Made by a program: the position numbers and the translations under genes
Source: Azonexus sp.
Lineage (GTDB): Bacteria; Pseudomonadota; Gammaproteobacteria; Burkholderiales; Rhodocyclaceae
Direction of reading: 5' to 3'
Length of the DNA stretch: 58,911 nucleotides
Assembly (NCBI GenBank): GCA_031260295.1
Contig: JAIRKE010000070.1
Coordinates: 1 to 58,911, forward strand
In this document: positions 48,716 to 57,113 of the stretch, piece by piece
Numbering within the stretch: position 1 is the stretch's first letter
How the letters are laid out: each line of letters starts with the position of its first letter
Notes under the pieces: model-generated
Databases searched by the model: none
Seen by the model: only the letters and a program-made list of their open reading frames with translations
Told to the model about the DNA's origin: nothing

Positions 48716-50656
48716 TCAAACTCCTACCCCTTCCTTGGTTTCCCGCGGCAAGCTGAGCAACAGCCGGCTACCGACGCCGATGCTGGAGACGATGCGCAAC
48801 TCGCCACCGACGCGGTGTGCCCGTTCGCGCATGATTTTCAGCCCGACGTGACGCTCGGAGCGAACATTCGGCTCGTTTTCGGTATCGAAGCCGATGCCGT
48901 CGTCGCGCACTTCGATCTCGGTGCGCGCCGGTTCGCGGCGCACGGTCAGATGCACGCTCTTGGCCTTGGCGTGTTTGCGAATGTTGGACAGCGACTCCTG
49001 GACGATGTGCATGATCTGGATCTCGTTGGCTGGCGCCAGCGGCGCTCCGGTGCCGATCCGCTCGAAGCAAGTGGCGATGCCGGTTTGGCCCTCGAATTTC
49101 TCCAATGCCGAGGTCAGCGCCGAATCGAGATCGGATTGCAGGAGCCGGGTGCGGAAATGCACCAGCAATTCGCGTACGTCGTCGTAACTTTCCTGCACGC
49201 CCTCGCGTAACTGCCCGACGGTCTGCAATGCTTCGTCGTAGCGCCCCTTGTGTAGCGAATCCTGCAGCAACTGGACCTGAATGTTGAGGAAAGCCAGGCC
49301 CTGGGCAATCGAATCGTGCAATTCCTGAGCCAGCAGGTTGCGCTCCTCGGACACCGCCAGTTCCATCTCGCGCGATTTCAGGCGCTGGTTCTCGATCGCC
49401 ACGCCGAGGTGCTGGCCCAGCGTTTCCAGCAGGTTGCGCTCCTGCGACGAAATCGGGCGCGTCTGGCGGTAGTAAAGGTTGTAGACGCCGAGCCGCTGCT
49501 TGCCATGCACGATGCTGAAGGCGGTAGCGGTGGCGAAGCCTTCGCGGATACAACTGCGCAACAGCATGCCGGGCGGCGGATTGACGGTATTGAAGACGGC
49601 CTGCCGGCCGCTCTGGATGACCTCGCCGCACAGGCATTCGCCGCAGTTCAGCTCATTCTCGCGGGCCACGAACTGTTCGGACAGCCCCTCGTGCGTGACC
49701 AGATACAGCTTCTGCGAATCCGGCATGTACAGACGGACCGCGCCGGCATCGGCGCCAAGAGCCGACTTGATGTAGTCGAGAAAACCCTGGCACAGCGTTT
49801 CCACCTGCACCTGTTCGGCCAGCAGCGACGTCGCCGCGTAGAGAATGCCCAGCTCGCGATTGCGCTGCTCCAGGCTGCGCGTTTCCGCCGCCACGCGCTC
49901 CTCGAGCGTCGCGTACATGGCTTGCAGATGGTCCGCCATCTGATTGAAGCCACGGGCCAGACCGCCCAGTTCGTCGTCACTGTGTTCGGGCAGGCGCACC
50001 GCCAAGTCGTTGCCGGTCATCCGTTCCATGCCGGTGTTGAGTTCGCCGATCGGCCAGACCACCAGGCGGATCAGGATACGGATCACCAACACCGTCCCGA
50101 TTAGCGCGAACAGCGCCAACAGACCGAGGATGGTGCGCAGTCGCGCGGTGTCCTGGGCATAACCGCGCTCCATGGCCAGCACCAGATCGTCGATGCGCTC
50201 GACGAACGGTTCGAGTTGCAGGTTGAAACGACCGAGAATGAACGCACGCTCGCTGGGGACGGCCACCAGGAAGGCTCCGATCTCGGGCCGCAGCTCACGC
50301 TGCCAGACCTGCTCGACCTCATGCAGCAACTGCCGGACCTGGTCGTTGCGCGGCGAGGCCAGCGGCCGGCTCGGATCGCCGTTGCTGAGTTGCTGCAACA
50401 CCGTGTCGAAAGTTTGAACTTCGCCAGCGATACGCTGATCCAGGGCGGCCCCCGGCAAGGCCACCGCGCGCGCCATCAGCAGCGCGATCTGATAACTGCG
50501 CATGCGCTGGCTGCCGGCGTCGTTGATCGCCGCCGCCGCGCCTTCGAGTTGCCAGGAAATCATCAAGGTCAAGCCGATGGCGCCGGCCAGCACCAGCAGG
50601 AAGGCGGCCAGCGTGCCGGCTATCTTGCGCGAGAGCTTGCCCGGGTTGACCTGCAT
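48716..50656 (-). CDS. narX: Nitrate/nitrite sensor histidine kinase NarX
   Basis: A 646-aa sensor from ATG 50656 (MQVNPGKLSRKIAG), with GGAAG upstream. TM1 at about 14-34, then a periplasmic type IV_pili/NarX-like domain with nitrate-sensing P box AINDAGSQRMRSYQIALLM (44-62). TM2 is about 170-190, HAMP to about 245, and a GAF-like domain about 285-425 containing three cysteines (NELNCGECLCGEVI). HisKA_3 has His447 (LAQELHDSIAQGL), and HATPase_c follows (NIRKHAKAKSVHL, RDDGIGFD, GLKIMRERAHRVGG). Lipid-side nitrate signalling to NarL. Confidence 0.88.
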   Translation of the reverse strand: MQVNPGKLSRKIAGTLAAFLLVLAGAIGLTLMISWQLEGAAAAINDAGSQRMRSYQIALLMARAVALPGAALDQRIAGEVQTFDTVLQQLSNGDPSRPLASPRNDQVRQLLHEVEQVWQRELRPEIGAFLVAVPSERAFILGRFNLQLEPFVERIDDLVLAMERGYAQDTARLRTILGLLALFALIGTVLVIRILIRLVVWPIGELNTGMERMTGNDLAVRLPEHSDDELGGLARGFNQMADHLQAMYATLEERVAAETRSLEQRNRELGILYAATSLLAEQVQVETLCQGFLDYIKSALGADAGAVRLYMPDSQKLYLVTHEGLSEQFVARENELNCGECLCGEVIQSGRQAVFNTVNPPPGMLLRSCIREGFATATAFSIVHGKQRLGVYNLYYRQTRPISSQERNLLETLGQHLGVAIENQRLKSREMELAVSEERNLLAQELHDSIAQGLAFLNIQVQLLQDSLHKGRYDEALQTVGQLREGVQESYDDVRELLVHFRTRLLQSDLDSALTSALEKFEGQTGIATCFERIGTGAPLAPANEIQIMHIVQESLSNIRKHAKAKSVHLTVRREPARTEIEVRDDGIGFDTENEPNVRSERHVGLKIMRERAHRVGGELRIVSSIGVGSRLLLSLPRETKEGVGV

Positions 50657-50712
50657 CGAAAGACTTCCGTGATGAAAGCGCCAAACATAGCCGCGCCGTG
50701 GCAAAAAAGCCA

Positions 50713-50726
50713 ATGACCTGCATCAA
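50713..50726 (-). promoter_or_regulatory. Candidate FNR/ANR box upstream of narX
   Basis: TTGATGCAGGTCAT on the minus strand, 57-70 bases before the narX ATG. It fits TTGAT-N4-ATCAA at eight of ten positions. Anaerobic control of narXL is inferred from this. Confidence 0.5.
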
Positions 50727-50809
50727 GGCCTCCGGTATGGTGCTCGGGAGCCCCGCGATTTTATGCCATTACTCTCGGCTCGCCTGTTTTTCGACCCATG
50801 CCGCCGTGG

Positions 50810-51205
50810 TCAGCACACAGGGCTCCGGGCAAACTCCAAAGCAGCGGCTTGCACGGCCACGGCGGCCATCGCCCGAATCACCGCCGCGCTTTCGCCAACC
50901 ACCGGCGCCAGCACGAAGTCGACGCCGGAGTGGGCGGCGCGTAATTGCTCCAGCTTGTCCGGCAGATCGCGCTTCAGGTGCCCGCCCTGGGCGATGAACA
51001 TCGGCAGCACGACGACTTTCCGGGCGCCGCTGGCAACCAGCCCGGCGGCGCAATCGGCCAGCGTCGGCGCGAGGAATTCAAGGAAGGCCAACTCCACCGG
51101 CAGGCCGGGGGCCTGCTCGCGGATGGCCGCCTGAACGCGGAGCAACGGCTCGGCCCAGGCCGGCTCGCGGGCGCCATGCCCGAACAGGATCAAAGCGGTG
51201 GTCAT
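50810..51205 (-). CDS. cbiX: Small CbiX-type sirohydrochlorin chelatase
   Basis: A 131-aa protein from ATG 51205 (MTTALILFGHGAREPAW), with the stop of ybiB overlapping (ATGA). The N-terminal FGHGAREPAW contains the metal-binding His, and VVVLPMFIAQGGHLKRDLP the second His region, as in short CbiX/SirB. Inserts Co or Fe into sirohydrochlorin, hence siroheme or cobalamin. Short form, no C-terminal duplication. Confidence 0.82.
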   Translation of the reverse strand: MTTALILFGHGAREPAWAEPLLRVQAAIREQAPGLPVELAFLEFLAPTLADCAAGLVASGARKVVVLPMFIAQGGHLKRDLPDKLEQLRAAHSGVDFVLAPVVGESAAVIRAMAAVAVQAAALEFARSPVC

Positions 51206-52209
51206 GGCGTGCACTCTAGCGGTTCGCGGCCGATGGCGAGACCGGTGGACTCGACGGCGACGATGGCCTTGGCTTGATTGAAGTCCTCGGCGTAACCACT
51301 AGCCAACAGTAGGCAGGCCAACTGGTTGGCGATCGGCTTGGGCAGCGGAATCTGCTTGTCGAGCACGCGCTGGATCCACTTGGCGGTGGTCGGCGCATCG
51401 TTGCTGTCCGGCAGCTTGGGCAGGGTACGCAAGCTTTCGTGCTCGGCCTCGAACAGCACCTCGGCGGCGCCCTCCCGGATGTATTCCAGGCACGGTCGGC
51501 GCTTCGGGTTGGCAAAGGGCTCGCCCTCGGTGCCGCGCAGCAGCAGGCCATGCTGGCCGCACGCCAGCAGCGTGTTACGCATCAGGTCGACAAAGGCCGG
51601 ATGGGTAGCCGCCGCCACCAGCACCGCGCCGCCACGGAAAGGGTCGAACAGCTTGACCAGGCTGTGGGCGCTGTTGCGCACGCCCATCCGGTCGCGCAAT
51701 GCCAGCAGGTCGTGCAGCCCTGGGCACAGCACCGACAGCGGCACGAAGGCCAGCCCTTTCTCGGCAAGCACCGCCTGCGTCTGCGTTGGCGTTGTCTGCG
51801 GCATGACGCCAAGCTCGCGGAAGACCTGCGCCGACGTTACCCGGCCGAAATCTTCAAGCAGGCCGTGCACCAGCACCGGCACACCAAAGCCTTGCAGCAG
51901 CAGCGCCAGCAGCGGCGTCAGGTTGGCCTCCTTGCGGCCGCCATTGTAGGTCGGCAGCACCACCGGCCGCACCCGGCCGTGCGGCATCGGCAATTGATGC
52001 GTGCGCTCGTCGATAGCGGCGAGGAAACCGAGCATCTCGTCGAGCGACTCACCCTTGACGCGCAGGCCGAGCAGCAGCGCGCCCAGTTCGAGATCGGGAA
52101 CGGCGCCGTCGAGCATCGCTCCATAAAGCTGCCGTGCCCGCTCCTGGTCCAGGTCGCGCGAACCCTCGGCGCCACGCCCGATTTCCTTGATGTACTGCTG
52201 GAAGTTCAT
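51202..52209 (-). CDS. ybiB: YbiB family DNA-binding protein (TrpD-like fold)
   Basis: A 335-aa protein from ATG 52209 (MNFQQYIKEIGRGAEGSRDL) with GGGAG upstream. It shows the glycosyltransferase family 3 (TrpD-like) fold, including VLPTYNGGRKEANLTPLLALLL and GVPVLVHG motifs, without the full PRPP site. YbiB homologues bind nucleic acids. Overlaps cbiX by four bases. Confidence 0.8.
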   Translation of the reverse strand: MNFQQYIKEIGRGAEGSRDLDQERARQLYGAMLDGAVPDLELGALLLGLRVKGESLDEMLGFLAAIDERTHQLPMPHGRVRPVVLPTYNGGRKEANLTPLLALLLQGFGVPVLVHGLLEDFGRVTSAQVFRELGVMPQTTPTQTQAVLAEKGLAFVPLSVLCPGLHDLLALRDRMGVRNSAHSLVKLFDPFRGGAVLVAAATHPAFVDLMRNTLLACGQHGLLLRGTEGEPFANPKRRPCLEYIREGAAEVLFEAEHESLRTLPKLPDSNDAPTTAKWIQRVLDKQIPLPKPIANQLACLLLASGYAEDFNQAKAIVAVESTGLAIGREPLECTP

Positions 52210-52288
52210 GTATTTCTCCCGCCTTGTCAGGCTACCGCCCCTTGTGTCGGAGCGCATTCTGCCATCAGGCGCTTGATCTCAGGCTGAA

Positions 52289-52320
52289 GAAAAAAGAGGT
52301 TTCCGACTGGAAACCTCTTT
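52289..52320 (-). terminator. Terminator after sspB
   Basis: AAAGAGGTTTCC (52293-52304) pairs perfectly over 12 bp with GGAAACCTCTTT (52309-52320), loop GACT. On the minus strand a T-run follows. It lies 19 bases beyond the sspB stop. Confidence 0.9.
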
Positions 52321-52339
52321 TGGAGTGCGCCAAGGCGCC

Positions 52340-52774
52340 TTATTTGATGCGCTGCAGCTTCGGCCGCCCGCCCTCGGGCAGCGTCGGTTTCGGCGGCGCC
52401 TCCGTGGGTTCGGCTGCGCCGCTGTCGATCGCCGGCGCGTCGGCGAAGGCGGCGGCATCGCCAGCCGCGATCTCGAAAGCCATGCCGGCGCCGTTCTCGC
52501 GAGCATAGATCGCCGACACCTGCTCGACCGGTACCGACAACTGGCGGGCAACGCCGCCGAAACGGGCTTGGAACTCGATCAGCTCATTGCCCATCTGCAA
52601 CTTGTTGGTCGCATCCGGTCCGATGTTGAGCACGATCTGCCCGTCGCGGACGAACTCGCGCGGCACGCTGGTGCGTTGGTCGACCTGCACCGCGAGGTGG
52701 GGCGTATAGCCGTTGTCGGAGCACCATTCCCAGATGGCGCGCAGCAGGTAGGGCTTGGTGGACGGCAGTTCCAC
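52340..52774 (-). CDS. sspB: Stringent starvation protein B, ClpXP adaptor
   Basis: A 144-aa protein, GTG start at 52774 just after the sspA stop. The N-terminal ELPSTKPYLLRAIWEWCSDN and VPREFVRDGQIVLNIGPDA motifs form the ssrA-tag binding Sm-like domain. The C-terminal Pro/Lys tail (PPKPTLPEGGRPKLQRIK) is the ClpX-docking XB segment. Delivers ssrA-tagged proteins to ClpXP. Confidence 0.92.
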   Translation of the reverse strand: MELPSTKPYLLRAIWEWCSDNGYTPHLAVQVDQRTSVPREFVRDGQIVLNIGPDATNKLQMGNELIEFQARFGGVARQLSVPVEQVSAIYARENGAGMAFEIAAGDAAAFADAPAIDSGAAEPTEAPPKPTLPEGGRPKLQRIK

Positions 52775-52775
52775 G

Positions 52776-53372
52776 TTACTTGCGCATCGCCTTTTCCGAC
52801 GGCGTCAGCGCGTCGATGAAACCCTGGCGGCTGAAGATACGCTCGGCGTACTTCATCAGCGGCGCGGCGGCCTTGCCGAGGTCGATGCCGTAGTGGTCGA
52901 GACGCCACAGCAGCGGCGCGATGGCCACGTCGAGCATGGAGAACTCGTCGCCCAGCATGAATTTCTGCTTGTTGAAGATCGGGATGATCTCGGTCAAGCG
53001 GGCACGGATTTCCTGGCGCGCCTTGTCGGCGGTCTTACCGTTCTTCTCGATCACATCCATGAAGGAGAAGATCTCGCGCTCCATGCCGACCAGCAATTGG
53101 CGGGCGCGGGCGCGCATGACCGGATCAGCCGGCATCAGTTGCGGATGCGGGAAGCGTTCGTCGATGTATTCGTTGATGATGTTCGGCTCGAACAGCACCA
53201 GATCGCGCTCGACCAGCACCGGCACCCGGCTGTGCGGATTGATCGCCGTCATCTCGTCCGGCTTGTTGAACATGTCGACGTCGATCACCTGGAAGTCCAT
53301 GCCCTTCTCGAACAGGACGATACGGCAGCGATGACTGAAGGGGCAGGTCGTGCCCGAATAGAGGTTCATCAT
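52776..53372 (-). CDS. sspA: Stringent starvation protein A (GST fold)
   Basis: A 198-aa GST-like protein, MMNLYSGTTCPFSHRCRIVLF. The CPFSHRCR and SRVPVLVERDLVLFEPNIINEYIDERFPHP motifs are in the thioredoxin-like half, and the GST_C half follows. It binds RNA polymerase in relatives and acts in stationary phase. It follows petC in the same direction with 82 bases between, holding an 8-bp inverted repeat (53398-53435). Confidence 0.92.
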   Translation of the reverse strand: MMNLYSGTTCPFSHRCRIVLFEKGMDFQVIDVDMFNKPDEMTAINPHSRVPVLVERDLVLFEPNIINEYIDERFPHPQLMPADPVMRARARQLLVGMEREIFSFMDVIEKNGKTADKARQEIRARLTEIIPIFNKQKFMLGDEFSMLDVAIAPLLWRLDHYGIDLGKAAAPLMKYAERIFSRQGFIDALTPSEKAMRK

Positions 53373-53397
53373 TTTCCTTAACCCTCAAAATAAGATT

Positions 53398-53435
53398 CGG
53401 CATCGGGGCCGACCCCAGGTCGACCCGCGATGCCG
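53398..53435 (-). other. Imperfect hairpin between petC and sspA
   Basis: CGGCATCG (53398-53405) and CGATGCCG (53428-53435) are exact inverse copies. Without a T-run it is a weak terminator or an mRNA processing/stability element. Confidence 0.4.
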
Positions 53436-53454
53436 TCAACTGATTCCCGCAGGA

Positions 53455-54174
53455 TCAGTGAATATCTTTCCAGTATTCCTTCTTCAGTGCGTACGACACC
53501 GCGAACAGCAACACCAGGAAACCAAGCACGAACCAGCCCAGCGTGCGGCGGTATTCCTGCTGCGGCTCGCCCATCCAGACCATGAAGGAAACCAGGTCGG
53601 AAACCGCCTTGTCGAACTCGGCCTGGGACATTTCCCCGGCAACGGCCAGTTCCAGCTTGTGCGAATCCTTGTTCAGAACCTGCTGGCCCTGCAACTGCCA
53701 CAGCGGATTGGGCATGCCGACGTTATCGAAGGCGGTGTTGTTCCAGCCGGTCGGACGGTCGTCGTCACGGTAGAAGGAACGCAGGTAGGTATACAGCCAG
53801 TCGGCACCGGCGCCAGCATTGCCAGCCTCACCCCGAGCACGGGCGACGATGGTCAGGTCGGGCGGGGTGGCGCCGAACCACAGCTTCTGGTCGTCGTGAC
53901 GGGCAGCCACCTGCATCAGGCCGCCGATCTTGTCGGACGTAAACATCAGGTTGTCTTTGACCTGCTGCTCGGTCAGGCCGAGATCCATCAGGGTCTTGTA
54001 GCGCATGAAGGAGGCGCCGTGGCAGTTCAGGCAGTAATTGACGAACAGCTTGGCGCCGTGCTGCAAGGCCGCCTGGTCCTTGACCGAACCCCGCCACTTG
54101 TCGAGATGGATATCGGCGCCGGAGGCAAAGGCAAGCATCGGCGCGCAGAGCAATGCAATCAGGAATTTTTTCAT
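53455..54174 (-). CDS. petC: Cytochrome c1 of the bc1 complex
   Basis: A 239-aa protein; ATG 54174 (MKKFLIALLCAPMLAFASGA) is preferred, since GAGGGG lies nine bases upstream, over ATG 54183 which has none at proper spacing. Signal peptide about 1-18. Heme c motif CLNCH at 48-52, and axial Met154 in NVGMPNPLW. C-terminal TM anchor (LGWFVLGFLVLLFAVSYAL). Passes electrons from the Rieske centre to cytochrome c. Last of petABC. Confidence 0.94.
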   Translation of the reverse strand: MKKFLIALLCAPMLAFASGADIHLDKWRGSVKDQAALQHGAKLFVNYCLNCHGASFMRYKTLMDLGLTEQQVKDNLMFTSDKIGGLMQVAARHDDQKLWFGATPPDLTIVARARGEAGNAGAGADWLYTYLRSFYRDDDRPTGWNNTAFDNVGMPNPLWQLQGQQVLNKDSHKLELAVAGEMSQAEFDKAVSDLVSFMVWMGEPQQEYRRTLGWFVLGFLVLLFAVSYALKKEYWKDIH

Positions 54175-54187
54175 TTTATGCATCCCC

Positions 54188-55495
54188 TCACTTCATCGTC
54201 ACACGTTCGGGAACCGGCTTGAACTTGTCCATCCGGGACCACCACGGCATGCCGAGGAAGAAAGCAAAGTAGAACACCGTGCACACCTGCGAGATCAGCT
54301 CGCCCATCGGCGACGGCGACAGCGTGCCGAGGTAGCCGAGGATGAAGAAGCAGATCACGAACAGAGTAATCATCACCTTGGCGATCGGACCGCGATAGCG
54401 GATCGACTTGACCGGGCTACGATCCAGCCACGGCAGGAAGGCAAAGATGACGACCGAGGCACCCATGGCGACCACACCCCAGAACTTGGCGTCGAGGCCG
54501 AAGAAGTTCCAGACCATGGCGCGCAGGATCGAGTAGTACGGCGTGAAGTACCAGACCGGTGCGATATGCGGCGGCGTCTTCAGCGGGTCGGCCGGATAGA
54601 AGTTCGGCGTCTCCAGGAAATAGCCGCCGCCTTCCGGCGCGAAGAACATGATCGCCGAGAAGACCATCAGGAAGACGACCACGCCGACGATATCCTTGAC
54701 CGTGTAGTACGGGTGGAAGGGGATGCCGTCGCGCGGAATGCCGTTCTCGTCCTTGTTGGCCTTGATTTCGATGCCGTCCGGGTTGTTCGAGCCGGTTTCG
54801 TGCAGCGCCAGAATATGCGCGGCGACCAGGCCAAGCAGGATCAGCGGGAAGGCGATGACGTGGAAGGAGAAGAAGCGATTCAGGGTCGCGTCGCCGACGA
54901 CGTAATCGCCACGGATCAGCAGCGACAGGTCGTTGCCGACGAAGGGAATGGCCCCGAACAAATTCACGATGACCTGCGCGCCCCAGTAGGACATCTGGCC
55001 CCACGGCAGCAGGTAGCCGAAGAAAGCCTCGCCCATCAGCACCAGGAAGATGCCGACGCCGAACAGCCAGGTCAGCTCGCGCGGCTTGCGGTAGGAACCG
55101 TAAAGCAGACCACGGAACATGTGCAGGTAGACGACGATGAAGAAGGCCGAGGCGCCGGTCGAGTGCATGTAGCGAATCAGCCAGCCACCCGGCACGTCGC
55201 GCATGATGTACTCGACGGAGGCAAAGGCGACCGGCACGCCGGCTGCGTTCAGCGAAGCATCCGGCTTGTAGTGCATGACCAGGAAGATGCCGGTGACGAT
55301 CTGGATGACCAGGACCAGCAGCGCCAGGGAACCGAAGAAATACCAGAAATTGAAGTTCTTCGGCGCGTAGTACTCGGAAAGATGCTCCTTCCACAGCGAA
55401 GTAGCCGGGAAGCGGGCATCGACCCACTCCAGCACATTGCCGGCGATGGAGCCGTCGGATTTGTATTTCTCGGAATTGCCAGCAGCCATGGTCAT
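54188..55495 (-). CDS. petB: Cytochrome b of the bc1 complex
   Basis: A 435-aa protein with eight or more transmembrane helices. Heme b histidines are in WLIRYMHSTGASAFFIVVYLHMFRGL and FFSFHVIAFPLILLGLVAAHILALH. The Qo-site PEWY-type motif reads PVWYFTPYYSIL here. ATG overlaps petA stop (ATGA). The complex oxidises ubiquinol and pumps protons; supports aerobic and denitrifying respiration. Confidence 0.96.
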   Translation of the reverse strand: MTMAAGNSEKYKSDGSIAGNVLEWVDARFPATSLWKEHLSEYYAPKNFNFWYFFGSLALLVLVIQIVTGIFLVMHYKPDASLNAAGVPVAFASVEYIMRDVPGGWLIRYMHSTGASAFFIVVYLHMFRGLLYGSYRKPRELTWLFGVGIFLVLMGEAFFGYLLPWGQMSYWGAQVIVNLFGAIPFVGNDLSLLIRGDYVVGDATLNRFFSFHVIAFPLILLGLVAAHILALHETGSNNPDGIEIKANKDENGIPRDGIPFHPYYTVKDIVGVVVFLMVFSAIMFFAPEGGGYFLETPNFYPADPLKTPPHIAPVWYFTPYYSILRAMVWNFFGLDAKFWGVVAMGASVVIFAFLPWLDRSPVKSIRYRGPIAKVMITLFVICFFILGYLGTLSPSPMGELISQVCTVFYFAFFLGMPWWSRMDKFKPVPERVTMK

Positions 55496-56091
55496 GCTCC
55501 CTTCTGGTCTTCGCCGATCAGGATACGGGTATCGGACAGATACACGTGCGGCGGCACTTCGAGGTTGGTCGGGGCGGGCTTCGCCTTGAACACGCGACCA
55601 GCGAAGTCAAAGGTGGAACCGTGGCAGGGACACAGGAAGCCGCCGAGCCAATCGCCGGGCATGCCCTCCTCGGCGCCGGCCTTGAACTTGGAGGACGGCG
55701 AGCAACCGAGATGGGTGCAAATGCCGACGACGACCAGCATTTCCGGCTTGATCGAACGGGTTTCGTTCTTGGCATAGGCAGGCTGCTGCTGTTCCACGTT
55801 GGAATGCGGATCGGCAACCTGATCGTCCAACTTGGGCAGCGTATCGAGCATTTCCTGGGTACGGTTGATGATCCACACCGGCTTGCCACGCCATTCGACG
55901 GTGATCATCTGGCCCGGTTCGAGTTTGCTGATATCGACTTCAACCGGAGCGCCTGCAGCCTTGGCACGTTCGGAAGGAAGCAAGCTGGAGACGAACGGCA
56001 CAAGGGCTGCGACTGCCCCCACACCGCCCACGGCCGCGGTTGCGACGATCAGACGCCGCCGCCCGCAGTCCATTTTTCCTTGATTGCTCAT
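55492..56091 (-). CDS. petA: Rieske iron-sulfur protein of the bc1 complex
   Basis: A 199-aa protein from ATG 56091 (MSNQGKMDCGRRRLIVATAA), preceded by AGGGG. Twin-arginine-type RRR followed by a TM helix. The [2Fe-2S] ligands are C125-T-H127-L-G-C130 and C154-P-C156-H157-G-S (CTHLGC, CPCHGS). First of petABC; transferred electrons go to cytochrome c1. Confidence 0.96.
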   Translation of the reverse strand: MSNQGKMDCGRRRLIVATAAVGGVGAVAALVPFVSSLLPSERAKAAGAPVEVDISKLEPGQMITVEWRGKPVWIINRTQEMLDTLPKLDDQVADPHSNVEQQQPAYAKNETRSIKPEMLVVVGICTHLGCSPSSKFKAGAEEGMPGDWLGGFLCPCHGSTFDFAGRVFKAKPAPTNLEVPPHVYLSDTRILIGEDQKGA

Positions 56092-56140
56092 AACGCTGAC
56101 CCCTAGAGGAATTAAATGGGAGTAAAAAAACAAACGCTAG

Positions 56141-56146
56141 ATTATA
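56141..56146 (-). promoter_or_regulatory. -10 box of the petABC promoter
   Basis: A perfect TATAAT on the minus strand, about 50 bases before the petA ATG. The -35 region (TTTTAT at 17 bases) is weak, so an activator is possible. Confidence 0.55.
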
Positions 56147-56173
56147 CGCCAACGAAACGGTCGATAAAAGCGC

Positions 56174-56776
56174 TCAGGTGCCGGAAAAGGCCTTACGCTC
56201 CCGCAATGCCTGGGCCAGCGTGCCGCTGTCGACATACTCCAGCTCGCCGCCGACCGGTACGCCACGGGCAATCCGGCTGACCCGCACGCCCTTCGGCTGC
56301 AGCATGGCGGTTAGGTAATGCGCCGTCGCCTCACCCTCGTTGGTGTAATTGGTGGCTAGAATCACTTCCTGCACCGCGCCGTCGAGCGCGCGCGCCAGTA
56401 CGCGCTCAAGTCCGAGTTCGCGCGGTCCAATGCCGTCGAGCGGTGACAGCCGTCCCATCAGAACGTAGTAAAGCCCTTGGTAGGACTGCGTCTGCTCCAT
56501 CATGTTCATATCCACCGGCGTCTCGACCACGCACAGCAGCGACGGATCGCGGCGCGGTGACAGACAGCGCTCACAGAGATCGCCTTCGGTGAACGTATTG
56601 CAACGCTGGCAATGGCGGACCGACGCCAGTGCTTCGAGCACCGCGTCGCCGAGGCGACGGGCACCGTTACGGTCCCGCTGCAGCAGATGGTAAGCCATGC
56701 GCTGCGCCGATTTCGGCCCGACGCCGGGCAGGCAGCGCAAGGCTTCGATCAGCGCCGCGAGTCCTGAAGGATTCAC
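56174..56776 (-). CDS. recR: Recombination protein RecR
   Basis: A 200-aa protein, GTG start immediately after the ybaB stop. HhH ([20 protein letters not shown]), zinc-finger cysteines [16 protein letters not shown], then Toprim [14 protein letters not shown], and a Walker-like C-terminus ([19 protein letters not shown]). Acts with RecF/RecO at gaps. Third of dnaX-ybaB-recR. Confidence 0.96.
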   Translation of the reverse strand: MNPSGLAALIEALRCLPGVGPKSAQRMAYHLLQRDRNGARRLGDAVLEALASVRHCQRCNTFTEGDLCERCLSPRRDPSLLCVVETPVDMNMMEQTQSYQGLYYVLMGRLSPLDGIGPRELGLERVLARALDGAVQEVILATNYTNEGEATAHYLTAMLQPKGVRVSRIARGVPVGGELEYVDSGTLAQALRERKAFSGT

Positions 56777-57100
56777 TTAGAACGGCAGCTTCATGCCGGG
56801 CGGCAAGTTGAGGCCGGCCGTGAAGCCGGCCATCTTCTCCTGGCTGAGCGCCTCGGCACGGCGCATGGCATCGTTGACCGCTGCCGCGACGAGATCTTCC
56901 AGCATCTCGCGATCATCCATCACCGAGGGGTCGATGCTGACCCGGCGGATATCGTGGGCGCAGGTCATCTGGACCTTGACCATGCCGGCGCCGGCCTGGC
57001 CCTCGACCTCGGTCTGCGCCAATTGGGCCTGCGCCTTCTTCATGTTTTCCTGCATCATCTGCGCCTGCTTCATCAGGCCGCCCAGACCACCCTTCATCAT
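56777..57100 (-). CDS. ybaB: YbaB/EbfC nucleoid-associated protein
   Basis: A 107-aa homodimeric DNA-binding protein. Start [20 protein letters not shown], coiled helices about 8-30, then a strand core [20 protein letters not shown], and a C-terminal helix [22 protein letters not shown]. Between dnaX and recR, the standard order. Stop TAA at 56777-56779 directly abuts the recR GTG. Confidence 0.93.
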   Translation of the reverse strand: MMKGGLGGLMKQAQMMQENMKKAQAQLAQTEVEGQAGAGMVKVQMTCAHDIRRVSIDPSVMDDREMLEDLVAAAVNDAMRRAEALSQEKMAGFTAGLNLPPGMKLPF

Positions 57101-57113
57101 CGCGTTATCTCCG

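Noticed and set aside
54038..55777. 579-codon plus-strand frame across petC-petB-petA
   Set aside because: Antisense of petABC; charged and repetitive composition typical of shadows.
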